In this document: positions 53,338-62,573 of the stretch, in pieces
Position numbering within the stretch: the first letter of the stretch is position 1
Layout: every line of letters starts with the position of its first letter
Assembly (NCBI RefSeq): GCF_042681825.1
Contig: NZ_JBHUGH010000037.1
Location: 1 to 64,000, forward strand
Source of the DNA: Halodurantibacterium flavum
GTDB lineage: Bacteria > Pseudomonadota > Alphaproteobacteria > Rhodobacterales > Rhodobacteraceae
DNA: 64,000 nt
Reading direction: 5' to 3'
Notes under the pieces: model-generated
Told to the model about the DNA's origin: nothing
The model's database searches: none
What the model saw: the letters and a program-made list of their open reading frames with translations, nothing else
Translations under genes and position numbers: made by a program

Positions 53338-55902
53338 TCAGCCAAGCATCCGCATCACCATCTCGCGCAGGTCGCGGCTCAGCCCTTCGGTCGCCTCGAT
53401 CCGCGAAAGCTCTTGCCGGATCAGGGTCTGGCGCCCGCCGTCATAGCGTCCCCAGGTCTCGAACGCGGTGGACATGCGCGCGGCCATCTGCGGGTTGAGC
53501 GGGTCGAGCCGCAGAAGCCAGTCGGCGACAAAGCGATAGCAGTCGCCCGAGGGGTCGTGAAAGCCCGCCGCATTCGCCGCAAGGCCGCCGATCAGCGCCC
53601 GGAACCGGTTCGGGTTCTTCCAGTCGAAGGCGGGATGACCGGCAAGGGTGCGGGCGACGCTGGCCGCACGGTCGGGCGGGGCAAGCATGGCCTGAAGGCT
53701 GAACCACTTGTCCATGACCAGCCGGTCGCCCTTCCAGCGGTCGTGGAAGGCCGCCAGTTCGGTTTCGCCCGCCCCGATTTCAAGCAGCGCCGAAAGCGCC
53801 GCAAGCTGTTCGGTCATGTTGTCGGCGCCGTAAAACTGCTCGGCCGCCCGCGCCCCACCGTCCAGTTGGGACAGCGCGGCCAGCGCTGCGTTGCGCAGGG
53901 CGCGGCGTCCGGCGGGGCCTGCATCGGGGGAATAGGGGCCGGGCACCATCATTTCATGATACCGGCACCCCAGATCGGCGGCCAGATCCTGCGCCCGCAG
54001 CAGCGACAGCCGCCGCCGTGCGGTGTGGATCGCGGCCGGGTCGGGCGTATGCCCCTGCCCATGCAGATGCTCCGCAATCGCCTCTTCCGACGGGAGCCGA
54101 AGCGCCAGCGCCACGAAGGCCGGGTCGAGCGTCCGGTCGCCCAGCAGCGACCGCAGCCCGTCAAAGAAAAGCTGCGGCGGCTCGGAGCCATTCGTCGCCA
54201 TATCTGCCAGAACGTCGCGCGCCAGGCTGCGCCCGGCTTCCCACCGGTTGAAGGGGTCGGTGTCATGCGCCAGAAGAAAGGCACGTTCCTCGACCGACTG
54301 GTCGCGTTCCAGAATGACCGGCGCGGAAAAGCCGCGCAGGATCGACGGGACCGGCCGTTCTGCCAGCCCCTCGAACCGGAAGCTCTGTTCCGGGTCGGTC
54401 AGTTCCAGCACGACGGTCGGCTGCACCTCGGTTCCGTCCGGCGCCAGAAGGCCAAGCGCGACCGGAATGGGCATCGCCTCTTTCAGCGGTTGGCCGGGGG
54501 TGGGCGGGACCCACTGACGGAAGGTAAGCGTCAGCGTGCCATCGTCCCAATCCTCGGACACGCGCAGGCGCGGCGTGCCGGCCTGCGTATACCAGCGCTT
54601 GAACTGCGACAGGTCGCGATGGGTCGCATCCTCGAACACCGCGATCCAGTCCTCTATCGTGCAGGCCTGCCCGTCATGGCGCTCGAAATAAAGCCGCAGC
54701 GCCGCATCATAGGCATCGGCACCGACCAGCCTGCGCAGCATTCCGATGACCTCTGCCCCTTTTTCATAGACCGTGGCGGTGTAGAAATTGTTGATCTCCA
54801 CATAGCTTTCGGGTCGCACGTTATGGGCCAGCGGGCCGCCATCCTCGCGGAACTGGCGGGTGCGCAGGGTCAGCACATCCTCGATCCGCTTGACTGCATG
54901 GCTGCGCATGTCGCCGCTGAACTGCTGGTCGCGATAAACCGTCAGCCCTTCCTTGAGGCATAGCTGGAACCAGTCGCGGCAGGTGATGCGGTTGCCGGTC
55001 CAGTTGTGGAAATATTCATGGGCGATGATGCGCTCGATATTCTCGTAATCCTGATCGGTCGCGGTTTCCGGGCTGGCCAGAACATAGCGGGAGTTGAAGA
55101 TGTTCAGCCCCTTGTTCTCCATCGCGCCCATGTTGAAATCGTCCACGGCGACGATGTTGAAGACGTCGAGGTCGTATTCGCGGCCATAGACCTCTTCGTC
55201 CCAGCGCATCGACCGGATCAGGGAGTCGAGCGCATAGGCGCATTTCGTCTCATCCCCCGGGCGCACCCAGATATTGAGCGCGACATCCCGCCCCGACGCG
55301 GTGGTGAAGCTGCCAGAATGGGCCACCAGATCGCCTGCGACCAGCGCGAACAGATAGGACGGCTTGGGCCAGGGGTCTTCCCATTCCGCCCAGCCATCGC
55401 CCGACCCGGCGGGGTTTCCGTTCGACAACAGGACGGGCAGGTCGCCCTCGATCCGGACATGGAACCGTGCCATGACATCGGGCCGGTCGGGGTAATAGGT
55501 GATCTTGCGAAAGCCCTCGGCCTCGCATTGGGTGCAATACATGCCCTTGGACATGTAAAGCCCCATGAGCGTGGTATTCTCGGCGGGCGCGATGCTGACC
55601 TCGGCGGTCCATTCGAACCCGTCGGCCGGAAGCAAGGCTGCCGGGACGCGCAGGCCGGTGCTCTCGGGCACAAGGTCCAGCGGCTGGCCGTCAATGGCCG
55701 CACGCGTCAGCGTCAGCTTTTCGCCGTCGAGCCAGAGGTCGTGGTCGCCCGGAACCGCCGGATTGCGGCGGAACCGGATGCGTGACAGCACGCGCGTCGA
55801 CTGCGGGTCGAGCCGGAAGGTCAGATGGACCGTCTCGACCAGCCATGGCGGCGGCGCATAGTCAGAGAGATGGATTGCCTGCGGGCCTGCGTCCTTCATC
55901 AT
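53338..55902 (-). CDS. pepN: Aminopeptidase N (M1 family)
   Basis: The 854-residue zinc aminopeptidase has the exopeptidase motif GAMENKGLN, the zinc motif HEYFHNWTGNR and the downstream Glu in LKEGLTVYRDQQF. Length and C-terminal helical repeats match the Escherichia coli PepN type. Two adjacent ATG codons (55902, 55899) follow AGGAGGAAGATG. No signal peptide is seen, so it is cytoplasmic. Confidence 0.97.
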   Translation of the reverse strand: MMKDAGPQAIHLSDYAPPPWLVETVHLTFRLDPQSTRVLSRIRFRRNPAVPGDHDLWLDGEKLTLTRAAIDGQPLDLVPESTGLRVPAALLPADGFEWTAEVSIAPAENTTLMGLYMSKGMYCTQCEAEGFRKITYYPDRPDVMARFHVRIEGDLPVLLSNGNPAGSGDGWAEWEDPWPKPSYLFALVAGDLVAHSGSFTTASGRDVALNIWVRPGDETKCAYALDSLIRSMRWDEEVYGREYDLDVFNIVAVDDFNMGAMENKGLNIFNSRYVLASPETATDQDYENIERIIAHEYFHNWTGNRITCRDWFQLCLKEGLTVYRDQQFSGDMRSHAVKRIEDVLTLRTRQFREDGGPLAHNVRPESYVEINNFYTATVYEKGAEVIGMLRRLVGADAYDAALRLYFERHDGQACTIEDWIAVFEDATHRDLSQFKRWYTQAGTPRLRVSEDWDDGTLTLTFRQWVPPTPGQPLKEAMPIPVALGLLAPDGTEVQPTVVLELTDPEQSFRFEGLAERPVPSILRGFSAPVILERDQSVEERAFLLAHDTDPFNRWEAGRSLARDVLADMATNGSEPPQLFFDGLRSLLGDRTLDPAFVALALRLPSEEAIAEHLHGQGHTPDPAAIHTARRRLSLLRAQDLAADLGCRYHEMMVPGPYSPDAGPAGRRALRNAALAALSQLDGGARAAEQFYGADNMTEQLAALSALLEIGAGETELAAFHDRWKGDRLVMDKWFSLQAMLAPPDRAASVARTLAGHPAFDWKNPNRFRALIGGLAANAAGFHDPSGDCYRFVADWLLRLDPLNPQMAARMSTAFETWGRYDGGRQTLIRQELSRIEATEGLSRDLREMVMRMLG

Positions 55903-56026
55903 CTTCCTCCTGCGGGTTCACCGGAACCCGGCGCGCGCCCTGACGTTATGCCTGTAGGATTTGCTTCGCAACCCGGGCGACCCGTCGTCCGTGAACGAAT
56001 TTGCACCACATATCAAGGAGACAGAC

Positions 56027-56401
56027 GTGTCGGCACCCGATACCAACCTCAACAAGCAGAAACGGCGGCATATCGTTCCTCTGGTGGGGATGGGCGTGAT
56101 CGCAGTCATCTTCGTTTTCCTCATCCTCGTCTACTGGCCCGCTGAAGAGGCGGTGGAATCCGACGGCCCGCAGGGCGCCGCGACCCAGATCGATGGCCGG
56201 ACCGGTGAACCCACCACGACCGAGCCTTTTACCGCCACCTCGCCCGAGATGCAGGGCGACGCGATCGCGCCGCCGCCCGCAACTTCGGAACCCGCACCCC
56301 CGGTCGTCGATCCGGCGGCCGACCCGCTGGTCGAGGATCCGCTGGTCCCCGAAGGCACCACGCCGCCCGCTGATGGCCAGCCGAACGCGCCCGCGAACTG
56401 A
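56027..56401 (+). CDS. Single-pass membrane protein with acidic Pro-rich tail
   Basis: The 124-residue protein probably starts at GTG (56027) because AAGGAG stands 6 bases upstream; the ORF is open to 55961. A basic head (LNKQKRRH) precedes one membrane helix (IVPLVGMGVIAVIFVFLILV). A long acidic Pro/Ala/Thr-rich periplasmic tail follows. No enzymatic domain is seen. Similar small proteins occur in Rhodobacteraceae; function unknown. Confidence 0.75.
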   Translation: MSAPDTNLNKQKRRHIVPLVGMGVIAVIFVFLILVYWPAEEAVESDGPQGAATQIDGRTGEPTTTEPFTATSPEMQGDAIAPPPATSEPAPPVVDPAADPLVEDPLVPEGTTPPADGQPNAPAN

Positions 56402-56551
56402 CTCGATAGCTACGAATATCGTGGGCGCCTTCTTTTGCCGCTTGGCGCCGAAACCACGGGCGATTTGTAAAACCGTGATGAAAAACGTGCCGCTGCCCCA
56501 TGGACCGGGGCGGCGGCCATGCTTATTCTGGGTCCAAATCCGGGGGTAAGC

Positions 56552-57328
56552 ATGAACCGGCCCGTCATAGGCATCATATCGAACAGCTTTCTGATAAACG
56601 ATCAGTACCCGGCCCATGCGGGGGGCACCATGAACACCCAGGCGGTGGCAGAGGTTGCGGGTTGCATCCCGCTCATCATTCCCGCCGATCCGCGCTATGT
56701 CTCGGTCAATGAACTGCTTGATGCCTGCGACGGGTTTCTGCTGACCGGCGGGCGCCCGAATGTCCACCCCGAGGAATATGGCGAGCCCCCGACCGAGGCG
56801 CATGGTACCTTTGACCGGGCGCGCGACGGGGTGACGCTGCCGCTTGTCCGGGCCTGCGTGGAGAGGGGCCAGCCGTTTTTCGGCATCTGCCGTGGTTTCC
56901 AGGAGGTCAACGTGGCCATGGGCGGGACGCTCTATCCCGAAATCCGCGACCTGCCGGGGCGGATGAACCACCGGATGCCCCCTGATGGTACGCTTGAAGA
57001 GAAATTCGCGCTGCGCCATTCCGTACGCCTGACGGCTGGCGGGGTCTTTCACCGCCTGCTGGGCGCGGAAGAGGTGATGACCAACACGCTGCACGGGCAG
57101 GGGATCAAGACAGCCGGGCGCCGCATCGTGATCGAGGGCAAGGCCCCCGACGGCACGCCCGAGGCGATCCATGTGGAAGGCGCGCCGGGTTTCACGCTGT
57201 CGGTTCAGTGGCACCCGGAATGGAACGCCGCGAACGATCCGGTGTCGCGCCCGCTTTTCTCGGCCTTCGGACAGGCGGCGCACGCGTTTGCGCGCAGCCG
57301 GCGGCAACCGGGTCGCCTGTCGGCCTGA
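56552..57328 (+). CDS. Class I glutamine amidotransferase-like hydrolase (PuuD type)
   Basis: The 258-residue protein resembles gamma-glutamyl-gamma-aminobutyrate hydrolase. Near the N-terminus is FLLTGGRPNVHPEEYG. The nucleophilic Cys is in FFGICRGFQEVNVAMGG and the His/Glu pair is in VQWHPEW. The start at 56552 (MNRPVIGIIS) is chosen over 56519 because GGGGGTAAG precedes it. The natural substrate cannot be told from context; no putrescine genes are nearby. Confidence 0.88.
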   Translation: MNRPVIGIISNSFLINDQYPAHAGGTMNTQAVAEVAGCIPLIIPADPRYVSVNELLDACDGFLLTGGRPNVHPEEYGEPPTEAHGTFDRARDGVTLPLVRACVERGQPFFGICRGFQEVNVAMGGTLYPEIRDLPGRMNHRMPPDGTLEEKFALRHSVRLTAGGVFHRLLGAEEVMTNTLHGQGIKTAGRRIVIEGKAPDGTPEAIHVEGAPGFTLSVQWHPEWNAANDPVSRPLFSAFGQAAHAFARSRRQPGRLSA

Positions 57329-57341
57329 GGCCTTTGGCCGA

Positions 57342-57962
57342 TCAGACCACGATGACGGTTGCGCCGGCGCGCACCCGGTCGAACAGGTCGACGACATCGT
57401 GGTTTATCATCCGGAAACAGCCCGACGAACTGGCCTGACCGATCGACTGCCATTCCGGGGTGCCGTGGATGCGGTAGCCCGTGTCGCGCCCGTCGATGGC
57501 GAGGTAGATCGCCCGCGCGCCCAGCGGATTGCGGGGCCCGCCCGGCTGTCCGTCCGCCCAGCGGGCGAGTTCCGGCTGACGGCGGATCATTTCCGGCGGG
57601 GGCGTCCAGGTCGGCCAGGACCGGCGCGCAAAGACATCCGTCGCGCCCCGCCAGCCAAAGCCGTCGCGCCCGACCCCGATTCCGTAGCGCAGGGCATAAT
57701 CGTTCTCCATCAGCAGATAGAGATGCCTTGTGTTCGTATCGACGATCATCGTGCCCGGCGGATGTTCCGACTGCATCGGCACGATCTGGCGGTGAAACGC
57801 CTCGGGCACCTGTTCGATGGGCACGGCCGGAATGGTGAACGCGCCGTCGCGGCGGGCGGCGTAGGAAATCGGTTCCAGCACCGGCGGCGGGGGCGGGGGT
57901 TCCACGCAGCCCGCGACGGGCAGCGCCATGAGCATGAGGCAGAGGGAACGGCGGTCGATCAT
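57342..57962 (-). CDS. L,D-transpeptidase lipoprotein (YkuD domain)
   Basis: The 206-residue protein starts MIDRRSLCLMLMALPVAGC, a lipoprotein signal with lipobox VAGC, and then a Pro-rich stretch. The YkuD domain has YRIHGTPEWQSIGQ and the catalytic motif SSGCFRMIN. It probably forms 3-3 crosslinks or attaches proteins to peptidoglycan. The start at 57962 is preferred to 58001 because the signal peptide begins there. Confidence 0.93.
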   Translation of the reverse strand: MIDRRSLCLMLMALPVAGCVEPPPPPPVLEPISYAARRDGAFTIPAVPIEQVPEAFHRQIVPMQSEHPPGTMIVDTNTRHLYLLMENDYALRYGIGVGRDGFGWRGATDVFARRSWPTWTPPPEMIRRQPELARWADGQPGGPRNPLGARAIYLAIDGRDTGYRIHGTPEWQSIGQASSSGCFRMINHDVVDLFDRVRAGATVIVV

Positions 57963-58039
57963 CGTCAGATCCAGTGCGGGACAGATGCGTTTCCCTGTCA
58001 ACGCCTTGGTGGCAGCTTTGGGTTCCGATCCGGTTAAGA

Positions 58040-59233
58040 TCAGGTGACCCGGCGCCTTTCGCGATATTCGAGCCTGTCCCAGAGCCTCTGTTCCATGACC
58101 TCAGCCAGAACCGCGACGGCGCGGTCCACGTCACCCGCGTCGATGTAAAGGGGCGTGAAGCCAAAGCGCAGGATATCCGGCGCGCGGAAATCGCCGATCA
58201 GACCGCGCGCGATCAGCGCCTGCATGATCGCATAGCCATCGGGATGGCGGAAACTCACCTGGCTGCCCCGCTGCGCATGATCCCGGGGGGTCACGAGCGT
58301 AAGGGCGGGGCAGGCGGCCTCGACCCCGGCGATGAAGCGGTCGGTCAGTGCCAGCGAGGCCCGGCGCAGGGCGTCCATGTCCACGCCGTCCCAGATATCC
58401 AGCGCGGCCTCCAGCGCCGCCAGTTGCAGGATCGGGGGCGTTCCGACGCGCATCCGCTCAACCCCTGGCGCGGGGCGATAGGCGGGGTCAAAGGCAAAAG
58501 GCGCCTCATGCCCCAGCCAGCCGGAAAGGGCGGGGCGCACATGGTCCGCATGGCGCGGCGCGACATAGATGAAGGCCGGGCCGCCGGGGCCGGAATTGAG
58601 GTATTTATAGGTGCAGCCGACCGCGAAATCGGCGCCTTCTTCGGCGACGGCAACGGGCAGCGCACCCGCCGAATGGGCAAGATCCCAGATCGCCAGCGCC
58701 CCCGCCCGATGGGTGCGCGCCGTCAGGTCGGCCAGATCGTGACGTCGCCCGGTGCGATAATCGACCTCGGTCACCAAGAGCGCGGCCACGCTGTCATCGA
58801 CGGCATCGGCCAGATCCTCGGGCGCCACGACGCGCAACTCGTGTCCCCGGCCAAGGCTCCGGATCAGCCCCTCGGCCATATAGAGATCCGACGGAAAGTT
58901 GCCGCTGTCCGACAGGATCACCGGGCGGTCGGGCCGCATTTCCAGCGCCGAGGCGAGCGCCTGATAGACCTTGATCGACAGCGTGTCGCCCAGCACGACG
59001 CTGCCCGGTTCCGCACCGATCAGCCGTCCGATCCGGTCGCCCAGCCGGCGGGGCTGGTCCATCCAGCCCGCCTTGTTCCAGGCGGTGATCAGCATGTCGC
59101 CCCATTCCTGCTGCATCATTGCGCCGACCCGCGCGGGTGCCGCCAGCGGCAGCGGGCCCAGCGAATTGCCGTCGAGATAGATCACACCCCCGGGCAGGTG
59201 GAACATGGCCTTGGTCGCGGCGAAATCGGTCAT
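58040..59233 (-). CDS. kynU: Kynureninase
   Basis: This PLP enzyme cleaves kynurenine to anthranilate and alanine in tryptophan degradation. The 397-residue protein has YLDGNSLGPLP at the start, LSDSGNFPSDLYMAEGL, WDLAHSAGALP and the PLP lysine in GCTYKYLNSGPGG. Other kynurenine genes are not in the window. It is divergent from pntA. Confidence 0.95.
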   Translation of the reverse strand: MTDFAATKAMFHLPGGVIYLDGNSLGPLPLAAPARVGAMMQQEWGDMLITAWNKAGWMDQPRRLGDRIGRLIGAEPGSVVLGDTLSIKVYQALASALEMRPDRPVILSDSGNFPSDLYMAEGLIRSLGRGHELRVVAPEDLADAVDDSVAALLVTEVDYRTGRRHDLADLTARTHRAGALAIWDLAHSAGALPVAVAEEGADFAVGCTYKYLNSGPGGPAFIYVAPRHADHVRPALSGWLGHEAPFAFDPAYRPAPGVERMRVGTPPILQLAALEAALDIWDGVDMDALRRASLALTDRFIAGVEAACPALTLVTPRDHAQRGSQVSFRHPDGYAIMQALIARGLIGDFRAPDILRFGFTPLYIDAGDVDRAVAVLAEVMEQRLWDRLEYRERRRVT

Positions 59234-59441
59234 CGGGGCCCCCTTTTGCCGATCCGCTTTGACGTGCCATGCCCCCTTTCGTCAAGCCGGTTTCCGGGGC
59301 ATAAACTGGCGCTGCGACGCGGCGTAACCGGCGCTTGCCGTAAAGGGCACGTCCGGCTTGTGAAACTTTCTTGCGCAATGTTATGTGGGCGGGCAGCAGG
59401 GGCAGCAGGACAGGGCTGCGGTTCAGAAGGGGGACAAGGGC

Positions 59442-61013
59442 TTGAAGATCGGGGCACCGAGGGAACAGTTCGACGGGGAGGCCCGTGTGGCCATGACCCC
59501 CGACAGCGCGCTGCAGCTGCAAAAGCTGGGGCATGAGTGTTTTGTCGAGGCGGGCGCAGGGGCAAAGGCCGGCTTTGCCGATACCGCCTATGCAGCGGCG
59601 GGCGTCACCGTGCTGCCGGATGCCGCGGCGCTTTACGCGGCGGTGGATATCGTCGCCAAGGTCCGTCCGCCCTCGGAGGCCGAGGTAGACCTGCTGCGGT
59701 CCGGGCAGACGCTGATTTCCTTCTTCTATCCGGCGCAGAATGGCGCGCTTCTGGACCGCGCGCGGGACAAGGGCGCGACCGTCATCGCCATGGACATGGT
59801 GCCGCGCATCAGCCGGGCGCAAAAGATGGACGCGCTGTCCTCGATGGCGAATATCGCCGGCTACCGCGCGGTGATCGAGGCGGGCAACAACTTTGGCCGC
59901 TTCTTCACCGGTCAGGTGACGGCGGCGGGCAAGGTGCCCCCGGCCAAGGTGCTGGTGGTGGGCGCGGGCGTCGCGGGTCTTGCCGCGATCGGCACCGCGA
60001 CAAGCCTTGGCGCGATCACTTATGCCTTCGACGTGCGCCCGGAGGTGGCAGAACAGATCGAGTCGATGGGCGCGGAATTCGTGTTCCTCGACTTCGAGGA
60101 CAACCAGGACGGCGCCGCCACCGGCGGTTACGCCGCCCCGTCGAGCCCCGAATTCCGGGAAAAGCAGCTTGAGAAATTCCGCGAGCTTGCCCCCGACATG
60201 GACATCGTCATCACCACGGCGCTGATCCCCGGGCGCGATGCGCCGAAGCTCTGGCTGGAAGACATGGTCAAGGCCATGAAGCCGGGCTCTGTCGTCGTCG
60301 ATCTTGCGGCGGAACGCGGCGGCAACTGCGACCTGACGGTGCCCGACCAGAAGATTGTGAGCGACAATGGCGTCACGATCATCGGCTACACCGATTTCCC
60401 CAGCCGGATGGCCGCGCAGTCCTCGACGCTTTATTCCACGAATATCCGGCACATGCTGACGGACCTGACGCCGGCCAAGGACGGCGTCATCAACCACAAC
60501 ATGGAAGATGACGTGATCCGCGGCGCGACCGTGACACATGCCGGCGAGATCACCTTCCCGCCGCCGCCACCCAAGGTCGCGGCCATCGCCGCCGCCAGAC
60601 CGAAAGAGCGGCCAAAGGAACTGACGCCAGAGGAACGGCGCGCGGCCGAAACCGCTGCCTTCCGCAAGCAGACGGTGAACCAGGTGACACTGCTTGGCGT
60701 TGGCGCGGTGCTGCTGCTGGGCCTTGGCCTTGTCGCGCCGGCCAGCTTCATGCAGCATTTCATCGTCTTCGTGTTGGCCGTGTTCGTCGGCTTCCAGGTG
60801 ATCTGGAACGTCTCGCACAGCCTTCACACGCCGCTGATGTCGGTCACGAACGCAATTTCGTCGATCATCATCCTTGGGGCGCTGATGCAGGTGGGGTCGG
60901 GGTCGTTCCTCGTGATCCTGCTTTCGGCGCTGGCGATCTTCATGGCCGGGATCAACATCTTCGGCGGCTTCCTCGTGACACGGCGCATGCTCGCCATGTT
61001 CCAGAAATCCTGA
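59442..61013 (+). CDS. pntA: NAD(P) transhydrogenase subunit alpha
   Basis: PntA carries the NAD(H)-binding domain I and four membrane helices of the proton-translocating transhydrogenase. It has the RVAMTPDSALQLQKLGHECF start region, the Rossmann motif VVGAGVAGLAAIGTA and four hydrophobic segments after residue 415. The start is TTG at 59442 (LKIGAPREQ), behind AGGGGG; the longer ORF adds unlikely residues. It is the single-chain Escherichia coli-like form rather than split PntAA/PntAB. pntB follows after 17 bases. Confidence 0.95.
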   Translation: MKIGAPREQFDGEARVAMTPDSALQLQKLGHECFVEAGAGAKAGFADTAYAAAGVTVLPDAAALYAAVDIVAKVRPPSEAEVDLLRSGQTLISFFYPAQNGALLDRARDKGATVIAMDMVPRISRAQKMDALSSMANIAGYRAVIEAGNNFGRFFTGQVTAAGKVPPAKVLVVGAGVAGLAAIGTATSLGAITYAFDVRPEVAEQIESMGAEFVFLDFEDNQDGAATGGYAAPSSPEFREKQLEKFRELAPDMDIVITTALIPGRDAPKLWLEDMVKAMKPGSVVVDLAAERGGNCDLTVPDQKIVSDNGVTIIGYTDFPSRMAAQSSTLYSTNIRHMLTDLTPAKDGVINHNMEDDVIRGATVTHAGEITFPPPPPKVAAIAAARPKERPKELTPEERRAAETAAFRKQTVNQVTLLGVGAVLLLGLGLVAPASFMQHFIVFVLAVFVGFQVIWNVSHSLHTPLMSVTNAISSIIILGALMQVGSGSFLVILLSALAIFMAGINIFGGFLVTRRMLAMFQKS

Positions 61014-61030
61014 AGGGGAAACACAGGGTC

Positions 61031-62464
61031 ATGGATTTTGGATTCACCACGGCCGCCTATGTCGTTGCGGCCATCCTGTTCATCCTCTCGCTGGGCGGGC
61101 TTTCGGGACAGGAAAGCGCCAAGCGCGCCGTCTGGTACGGTATCGCCGGCATGGCGCTTGCGGTCATCGCAACGCTGATCGGTCCGGGGTCGGGCCTGTG
61201 GCTTTTGTCGCTGATCCTGATCGCCGGCGGCGGCGTCATCGGCTGGACCGTCGCGCAGCGCGTCCAGATGACCGAGATGCCGCAGCTTGTCGCTGCCATG
61301 CACTCGCTCGTCGGTCTGGCGGCGGTACTGATCGGCTTCAACACCCATTTCGAACTTGGCCGCGTTCTGGCGATGGACCCGGCGGCGCGCGCCCTTCTGG
61401 ACGGATTTGCCGGCGTGCTTGCCCATAAATCGCCGGTCGAGGTTTCGATCCTGCGGGTCGAGACCTTCCTCGGCGTCTTCATCGGCGCGGTGACATTCAC
61501 CGGCTCGGTCGTGGCCTTTGGCAAGCTGGCCGGCAAGGTCGATACCAAAGCCACGAAACTGCCGGGCGGGCATCTCCTGAACGCGGCGGCGGCGGCGATC
61601 TCGCTGATCCTGCTGATCGTCTATCTTCAGACCGGCTCGCCCTTTGCGCTGATCGTCATGACGCTGGCCGCGCTCTTCATCGGCTATCACCTGATCATGG
61701 GCATCGGCGGGGCGGACATGCCGGTCGTGGTGTCGATGCTGAACAGCTATTCCGGCTGGGCGGCGGCGGCCATCGGCTTTTCGCTTTCGAACGATCTCCT
61801 GATCGTGGTGGGGGCGCTGGTCGGTTCGTCGGGTGCGATCCTGTCCTACATCATGTGCAAGGCCATGAACCGCAGCTTTGTCAGCGTGATCGTGGGTGGT
61901 TTCGGCGGCACCACCGGCCCCGCGGCGGCGATCGAGGGCGAACAGATCGCCATCGATGCCGATGGCGTGGCGGCGGCGCTGAACGATGCCGACAGCGTGG
62001 TGATCGTGCCGGGATACGGGATGGCCGTCGCGCAGGCGCAGCAATCGGTGTCGGAACTCACGCGCAAGCTGCGTGCCAAGGGCAAGAACGTGCGCTTTGC
62101 GATCCATCCCGTTGCAGGCCGCCTGCCGGGGCACATGAACGTGCTTCTGGCCGAGGCCAAGGTCCCCTATGACATCGTGCTGGAAATGGATGAGATCAAC
62201 GAGGATTTTCCGGAAACGGATGTGGCCATCGTCATCGGCTCGAACGACATCGTGAACCCGGCCGCGCAGGAAGACCCGAACAGCCCCATCGCCGGGATGC
62301 CGGTGCTGGAGGTCTGGAAGGCCAAGCAGGTCTTCGTGTCGAAACGCGGGCAGGGCACCGGCTATTCCGGGATCGAGAACCCGCTGTTCTACAAGGAAAA
62401 CACGCGGATGTTCTATGGCGACGCCAAAAAGTCGATCGACGCGCTGCTGCCGATGATCGAGTGA
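61031..62464 (+). CDS. pntB: NAD(P) transhydrogenase subunit beta
   Basis: PntB has about nine membrane helices (domain II) and the NADP(H)-binding domain III. The latter contains VVIVPGYGMAVAQAQ, FAIHPVAGRLPGHMNVLLAEA, IGSNDIVNPAAQEDPNSPI and the KRGQGTGYSG segment. The 477-residue length is standard. AAGGGGAA precedes the ATG. The pair regenerates NADPH from NADH using the proton gradient. Confidence 0.97.
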   Translation: MDFGFTTAAYVVAAILFILSLGGLSGQESAKRAVWYGIAGMALAVIATLIGPGSGLWLLSLILIAGGGVIGWTVAQRVQMTEMPQLVAAMHSLVGLAAVLIGFNTHFELGRVLAMDPAARALLDGFAGVLAHKSPVEVSILRVETFLGVFIGAVTFTGSVVAFGKLAGKVDTKATKLPGGHLLNAAAAAISLILLIVYLQTGSPFALIVMTLAALFIGYHLIMGIGGADMPVVVSMLNSYSGWAAAAIGFSLSNDLLIVVGALVGSSGAILSYIMCKAMNRSFVSVIVGGFGGTTGPAAAIEGEQIAIDADGVAAALNDADSVVIVPGYGMAVAQAQQSVSELTRKLRAKGKNVRFAIHPVAGRLPGHMNVLLAEAKVPYDIVLEMDEINEDFPETDVAIVIGSNDIVNPAAQEDPNSPIAGMPVLEVWKAKQVFVSKRGQGTGYSGIENPLFYKENTRMFYGDAKKSIDALLPMIE

Positions 62465-62506
62465 CGCGAGGGGCGTTGCAGGAAACACGCCATGCGACAG
62501 TATGCA

Positions 62507-62536
62507 AAGGGGCCGCGTTGAAAAGCGCGGCCCCTT
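62507..62536 (+). terminator. Hairpin terminator after pntB
   Basis: AAGGGGCCGCG (62507-62517) and CGCGGCCCCTT (62526-62536) are perfect complements around the loop TTGAAAAG. The A-rich 5' side and TT at the 3' side resemble an intrinsic terminator, although the T-run is short. It ends 37 bases before the next gene. Confidence 0.75.
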
Positions 62537-62573
62537 CGCTGATGATGGCGCCGGATCTCTCGCGGGCAGGCCA

